Assembly: GCA_019454045.1 (NCBI GenBank)
Contig: SKCR01007822.1
Span: forward strand, 62,001 to 126,000
From: Zanthoxylum bungeanum
Lineage: Eukaryota; Streptophyta; Magnoliopsida; Sapindales; Rutaceae
Direction of reading: 5' to 3'
DNA length: 64,000 nt
Shown here: positions 58,819 through 64,000 of the stretch, piece by piece
Layout: each line of letters starts with the position of its first letter
Position numbering within the stretch: the first letter of the stretch is position 1
Made by a program: the position numbers and the translations under genes
The notes under the pieces: generated by a model
What the model was told of the DNA's origin: nothing
The model's database searches: none
Seen by the model: only the letters and a program-made list of their open reading frames with translations

Positions 58819-59706
58819 CATGTTTACCATTTGTTGTGGGAGTCTTGATTCTGTGTATACAGTTCATAGATCTGCATTCGTGAATCTATATTAATTGACA
58901 CATATTCTACTTGATCCCCATAATTCATGTTGTTATTTATTTAAAATCTGCACTTAATCATTAAATAAATTAATTGAGAAATAATAACAATTTATGTTTT
59001 ATAAAAAAATAAAATTATTTTTATATTCGAAATACCAAGAGTGGATCTTCTAACCCAATATTTTTATTTTATTGTTACATTATAATTTAAAATTGCCAAT
59101 TTCTTCAATCAAGTCACCACTTTATTTTATTTCTTGAATTATTATTTTATTTACTAAATCTATTTTTTATGGATCGACCCCGGATTATTTTATTACTCCG
59201 ACGCTCCGCTCCACTCCACTTTATGGGTATGTCAAAAACCATGGAGGGAAAGAGGCAAGGTTACACATATCATCAACATCTCAAATGTATCAAAACGCAG
59301 AGCGAAATCGTTCGAACCAACAGCTCCAAAAATAAATTTGCGTTTTATCGAATTTCTTGCAGAGAAAGTCAAATAATTGATTTTTCTTCTTTGTTTCAGA
59401 AAGTTTCTTTTACCCTCTCTAGTTAAACCGAGAGAGAAATATGAAAAGAAATTAATATTAAAAGCTTAGCTAAAGTTCTAAAGCTGAAATGAGATGCAGG
59501 AACAAACATCTAGAGAGCATATGAAAGATATTCAAGTCTAGAATTTATACACATTTGGAGTTCGTAAGAGTTTATACATTAAAGGAAGAGCTGAAACACT
59601 TGAATCCATGAATAGCAAACGGAGACAGACATATAATCATAAGCTTACCTTGTGGAGAGTGGAGACACTGCTTCATTGCATTATCTACTTTCAAGAAAAA
59701 TTACTT

Positions 59707-62061
59707 TTACCTTAGGCTAATTACAGGCCACGGATTCGCCCCGGGCACCGGGAGTGCGGGTCGTACTATTGGCACCCGCCTCACCACCGAAAATGCTTCA
59801 TTTAGACGAGCAGCGCGACTCATGAACTGAGACACTTTCTGCACGGGTTGAACATAAAGGGAATATGTTATATGTCAATTCTTGCTAGACATTTTTCGAT
59901 AACAAATTATACTATTCATTTCCAAAAGAGGTGTTATTTGAAATACAACATAGGAAAATGGGAAACGTTCCTTAAAATTTAAAGATAAGAGGTCTAAATT
60001 GAACATGGCAAGTAAATCAAAACAATTTGTATTGAATGAGCCGCCTTCTAATCTAACCCCAATTAGTTTCAGATAAAAAGCCTAGCTAATTTAGCTACAA
60101 AATGGGAGGGAAGCTCTCACCATTCGCTGACACTGACTTTTTGGCAATTTTCACACAGGTCCTGCTAACTAGGCTATAGGAGATGATGAGATCCTACTCG
60201 TACACCCAAGTCTTATGAAACCTAGGAACTCTCGCACTATAGATGTGGAAGCGTGCACATAAGAGTTACTTACATCCATCCACTGGAATCATGCACATAA
60301 GAGTTACTTCCATCCATCCACTATATATAGAACATGAAGCCCTAACAGTTTTGTTTTCAATCCAAGTTCCGATGTAGTCTCACTCTCACCTTGCTTTGAT
60401 ATCAATTGTAGCACAAGGGTCTCATTAAGTCAAATGCTGAAAGCTTTGGGCGCATGGTATCTAGAGTTTTAGTTTGGGCTTTTCAACCAAAGTGACATCA
60501 TGCTTATTCAAGACAAACACCATGTTTTATTTACTAGCCCGGAGCTCCCACTTTAGTAATGTAGGATATCACACATGGACTTATTATCATCCACTACGTA
60601 TGCCAAACCACACTTATCTAAGGCAAACATCATGTCTTACATGCTAGTTAGGGAACTCTCAAGTCACTGATATGGATAATGCATATGGACTTGCAAGTTG
60701 CAATAACGTGGAAACCACCATCGAAAGAATCTTTCGGTGAGTAAAAATTTTAATTTCTTATCTATGTTAATAAGCATCACAAAGAAGATATATCCTCAGC
60801 TATATGGAAAACATACGAAAATTAGCATTTGCTGCTCAAACTAACCAATGATAGATTATGTATTAAATTAATTTGATTAACTATTCAGAACTAGAGTGTA
60901 GGGGTGTTATTTAACTAAAACAAATTTAAAAAAGTTATTGTCAAACAAAAAGGAGCATTTAAGTAATCATGGTCATCAACGTCACATGTATAGCAGCATA
61001 CTTTAAGGAATCTAAAGATTTATAACTAAGCATGTAGCGGCGACCCCAACTAATCATACATTAATTCCAAATATTATACTGTTATTCAACTTATATATGA
61101 AAATTCAAGCAAAATATTCCATAATTCTACAAACACGGTCATAATAGGCATCCAAATAGAGTAACCTGACATGAAACATGATTAATTTAACAATATTGCC
61201 GATTGAAATAGCAAAACAAATGCAATAACTAACCTTATCATCAAGGGTAACCTTCAGCAGCAAGCTCCTCCTCTTCTGCTTCATCTTATGCAGCTTCCGT
61301 CCTAAGATAACCAATCCTATCACAGCTGCTGCCATAGAGAATGACCAAACAGGATTGACCTTCAAAACACAATATTTCAAGACCTCAAGAGGTACCTTCC
61401 ACCATGCGACCTGTTTCTTCTCTTCACCACCAGCTGATTTCACTTCAGCTCTCATTTCTTCAATTGCAACATTAGAATTCTCTTCCATCAAACCATTTGC
61501 ACCCTCAGTGAACAAATCATCAACACCGGAATCAGAGCAGACCCTGCCCAAATCCTCATCTTGGTTTTGAATTTCTCCAATTCCTTCAAAACCCACTTGG
61601 CCTTTTGCACTTTCATCAAAACCCACTTCACCAAATTTCATCAAATTACCACAACTAACCCCACTTTCTCTGATTCCTTGAACAAAACCCAATTCATTTC
61701 TCCCATCAAAATCACCAAATTTACGCTCATCAGAGCGATCACTCCCCGAATCGGACCAAAACTCACCCAAATTCTTTACCTGATAGCGAGTTTCAGACCC
61801 GGGATCAATCCAACTCGGATTATCAGACTCAACAGAACCCTCTTCACTCACGAAAACACTAGTCTTAACATATCTGATTTCATTATCAATTGAAAAATAA
61901 TCAGCCCTTATCATACCTTCTGAGTAATCCCCCTCTATTTCCTCAAGATTCCTCCGATTCTCAACACCGTTAACCAGGTCCGATTCCGAGTTTTGAAGAA
62001 GTTCCCAGTCTTGGAACTGCTCAACTCCTGCTCCTGCTGCTGCTGATGAATCTCCTTCCAT
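59707..62061 (-). CDS. Single-pass membrane protein resembling ATG8-interacting protein 3, two exons
   Basis: Exons 62061-61234 (276 codons) and 59838-59707 (43 codons plus TAA) are joined in phase 0 (GT-AG, 1.4-kb intron), giving 319 aa. The first ~215 residues are acidic, Ser/Gly/Asp-rich and probably disordered. WWKVPLEVLKY (from 220) precedes one hydrophobic segment (VWSFSMAAAVIGLVILG, about 238-254). A basic stretch KLHKMKQKRR and a conserved-looking tail KKVSQFMSRAARLNEAF..NPWPVISLR follow. Two W-x-x-L/I words that fit ATG8-interacting motifs are visible: WELL at 19-22 after acidic/Gln residues, and WPVI at 313-316 at the C-terminus. I recall a similar tail in dicot ATI3 proteins, which link ER cargo to selective autophagy. 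The name is inference, while the gene structure is firm. Confidence 0.8.
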
Positions 62062-62075
62062 GTTTGCTTTTGATC

Positions 62076-62096
62076 AAACCCTAACCCTAACCCTAG
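62076..62096 (-). promoter_or_regulatory. Telomere-like repeat (telo-box cluster) just before the ATI3-like ATG
   Basis: The plus strand reads AAACCCTAA followed by two more CCCTA(A) units, ending 15 bases before the start codon on the minus strand. Telo-boxes are promoter and leader elements of many plant growth genes. A tandem run this close to the ATG would lie in the mRNA leader. Confidence 0.55.
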
Positions 62097-63072
62097 CAAA
62101 AGCCAAAGCTGATGATGAATGAGAGACAGGAAAGGAAAGTTTTCAACACTTCTTCTGGTAGCACCTTTATTAACGTAGATGGAGTTTCGATCCTCTAGAG
62201 TTGCCTGCCATTTTCTTCTACATTACTACGTAAATCCCATGCAATCTCAACCGTCAAAAGGACTAACGGTTGATTACTTTTTTAGCCCAAAAAAAAAAAA
62301 AAAACATTAACAGAGAGACTCGATTAGTCCATTTTTTTGAGATGCACGTGTGGGGAACCCTTTTTAAAAAAAAAAATCTTAATTAATCTCATGAAATATT
62401 AATAATAATAATTTCTCTCCAATAAAATTGCGACACGTACTAAAAATAATTAAGATGGGGAGTACTGGAACATTACTTCCTTAGAAGAAGAGAAGAGGAT
62501 AACTGTCAAGAGAGTTTAAGGAATTAAATTTCCACCGTTTTGTTTGATAAATTAGTTGAGACTGTTAATGAATTTATAAGTTATTTCATAGTATAATATT
62601 TATAAATTAATTTATCTCTGAGTTTGTAAATTAATTTATATTTTTATTATAATATTTATAAATTAATTTTTACTCAATAATATGTTATTATTTTCCTAGT
62701 TTATACCATACAAAAAAGGCTTTTTAAAAAAAAAAAAAATTAAAATGTGAATAATTTTTTATTGTTTTTTTTTTTTCAAAAAAAAAAAAAAGGTTTTAGG
62801 ACGGCTACTTATTTTTACCTGAATAAAAATGATAGCAAGCGCAATTCACGACCGACAATTTTTTTTTTTTAATTATTTATCATAATTATATGATGAAAAT
62901 AGTTTTTTTTTTTTTAAAAAAAATAAAATTAAAACATGTGACTTGTACCATTTTGTCAAAAATAATAATAATAATTCTCTTGTATTTTTCTTTAAGTCTA
63001 TTTTATTCTTAAACGTCTTGTTAGTATTCTCTTCTAAGCGTAGGTGTACCTATTTCAACTTAAATGTTTTAC

Positions 63073-63128
<56 letters not shown>

Positions 63129-63592
63129 AAATCTTAGTTATTAATCTCATAGCATTATTAACTATTGAAATATTATTTGAACTTTGAATATTTATCATTG
63201 GATTAACTTAATGAATTATTAGATTTTAATGACTAAATTTAGTCAAAAATTTAAGTTAAAATAGTCTCATCCTTAAAATATTCTTAACATGCGCCAGAAA
63301 CAAAATGCAAAATAGGAATAAAAGCTAAGAGCTATGTGAATTGCCAAGTGAGAGATTCTTATTAGCTTAAGATGCAAGTTTCATTTATGATTTAAGAATA
63401 AATGAGGAACGTTATGCCCAGAAATTAAATGTTTTTTTTTTTTAACCAAGTTCGAATCCAAAACTTCTTTTAACACCTTAAATAAATTGATCCCTTGAAA
63501 TAACTAAAACTCAACATAATAAATAGTTTACACACCACCAAGTATAGTATAGTCGCAGCAGAATTGCTTAAAATTGTGCTTAAAACTAAATC
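62097..63592. other. Promoter region of the ATI3-like gene and AT-rich spacer
   Basis: No gene is seen. It contains facing T/A homopolymer runs at 62,720-62,920 and a TA microsatellite at 63,077-63,126. Confidence 0.5.
63077..63126. repeat. AT dinucleotide microsatellite, ~25 units
   Basis: Uninterrupted AT repeat between the ATI3-like and HisRS genes. Confidence 0.95.
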
Positions 63593-63898
63593 TTACTTTG
63601 ATGGATTCAATCGTCCTTGAATTTCCTCGACAAAGTTACTTCTAGAAATGACCTCCTCTTCAGTGGTCTCGATGTTCTTCAATTTCACAATCCCTTCATT
63701 CAGCTCACGCTCACCCACGATTACCATCCAAGGGATTTTCGACTCCCTTGCGCGATCAATGAGCTTCATCACTTTCTTATGGACCATGTATTCTGCTTTC
63801 ACCTTGGCATTCCACAGCTCACTAACCAGTTCAGCAGCTAGAGGAAGTTTATCCCCAAGCAAGCCCACAAGTACTTGTGTCTCCGTTGCTCGGATTGT
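63593..63898 (-). CDS. Histidyl-tRNA synthetase, last exon only (partial)
   Basis: This exon encodes the C-terminal anticodon-binding domain of a class IIa histidyl-tRNA synthetase, which charges tRNA-His. After the acceptor TTGACAG it reads in phase 0 from TIRATETQVLVGLLGDKLPL through AAELVSELWNAKVKAEYMV, KLIDRARESKIPWMVIVGERELNEG and VKLKNIETTEEEVISR to a TAA at 63593, 101 residues. The ESKIPWMVIVGERE block is the family's core beta-alpha unit. The catalytic domain lies beyond the right edge. The intron fills 63,899-64,000. Its closest fit is the cytosolic plant enzyme, which I infer from wording only. Confidence 0.88.
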   Translation of the reverse strand, partial: TIRATETQVLVGLLGDKLPLAAELVSELWNAKVKAEYMVHKKVMKLIDRARESKIPWMVIVGERELNEGIVKLKNIETTEEEVISRSNFVEEIQGRLNPSK

Positions 63899-64000
63899 CT
63901 GTCAAGTGTCAACAACAAAGCATATATGAGTTAGTCACTGGAGTAGACAGAAGATGCAAGCCTGCAGTTATTACTTTAATGATGTATATATTAACTGTGC

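Noticed and set aside
1..64000. A new multi-gene defence or biosynthetic system
   Set aside because: The six host genes belong to unrelated pathways, are separated by repeats, and show no shared regulation or operon-like structure.

Overview
This is eukaryotic, plant nuclear DNA, almost certainly from a eudicot. It is strongly AT-rich, has GT-AG introns, and carries plant-type genes (CYP93-family P450, ER P5A-ATPase of the PDR2/MIA type, CNX7) among many plant transposons. The species cannot be named from the sequence. Six host genes can be read. From left to right they are ribosomal protein uL6/RPL9 (minus, 3 exons, complete), a P5A-type ATPase orthologous to PDR2/MIA (plus, 21 coding exons, complete), a CYP93B/flavone-synthase-II-like P450 (plus, 2 exons, complete), the molybdopterin-synthase small subunit CNX7 (plus, one coding exon behind a long leader intron), a single-pass membrane protein resembling dicot ATG8-interacting protein 3 (minus, 2 exons), and the last exon of a histidyl-tRNA synthetase (minus, gene continues past the right edge). 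Every exon junction given keeps phase. The assembled lengths are 194 aa for RPL9, 1192 aa for the ATPase, 519 aa for the P450, 105 aa for CNX7 and 319 aa for the ATI3-like protein.

Layout. 1-9.4 kb is repeat-rich: a frameshifted Ty3/gypsy gag at the edge, a tRNA-derived SINE, a MITE, and a 2.2-kb solo LTR nested in a hAT-like element. 9.5-10.8 kb holds RPL9 with a telo-box promoter motif. 11-17.1 kb is a higher-order tandem array of ~0.55-0.63-kb AT-rich units. At 17,155 the array is interrupted by a 12.1-kb LTR retroelement with intact LTRs and target-site duplication but no gag-pol, and the array resumes at 29,246. The retroelement carries several minisatellites and a degenerate 2.9-kb hAT transposon. 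30-44 kb is the P5A-ATPase gene, with a SINE and two MITEs in its introns. 44.8-46.6 kb is the P450. 47-52.5 kb is intergenic with a hAT MITE, two SINEs and a 66-bp perfect palindrome. 52.5-55.5 kb is CNX7, whose leader intron contains a 958-bp tandem duplication. 56.5-58.8 kb is a tandem duplication, one copy of which is split by a GC-rich hAT-like element. 59.7-64 kb holds the ATI3-like gene and the HisRS exon.

The host genes are unrelated housekeeping or specialised-metabolism genes and show no sign of a functional cluster. The unusual biology lies in the nested, well-dated transposon strata, and no clear new enzymatic or defence system was found. The best leads are the coding-free LTR element built of regular minisatellites, the family-specific subterminal repeat arrays of several hAT elements, and the two-state tandem array.
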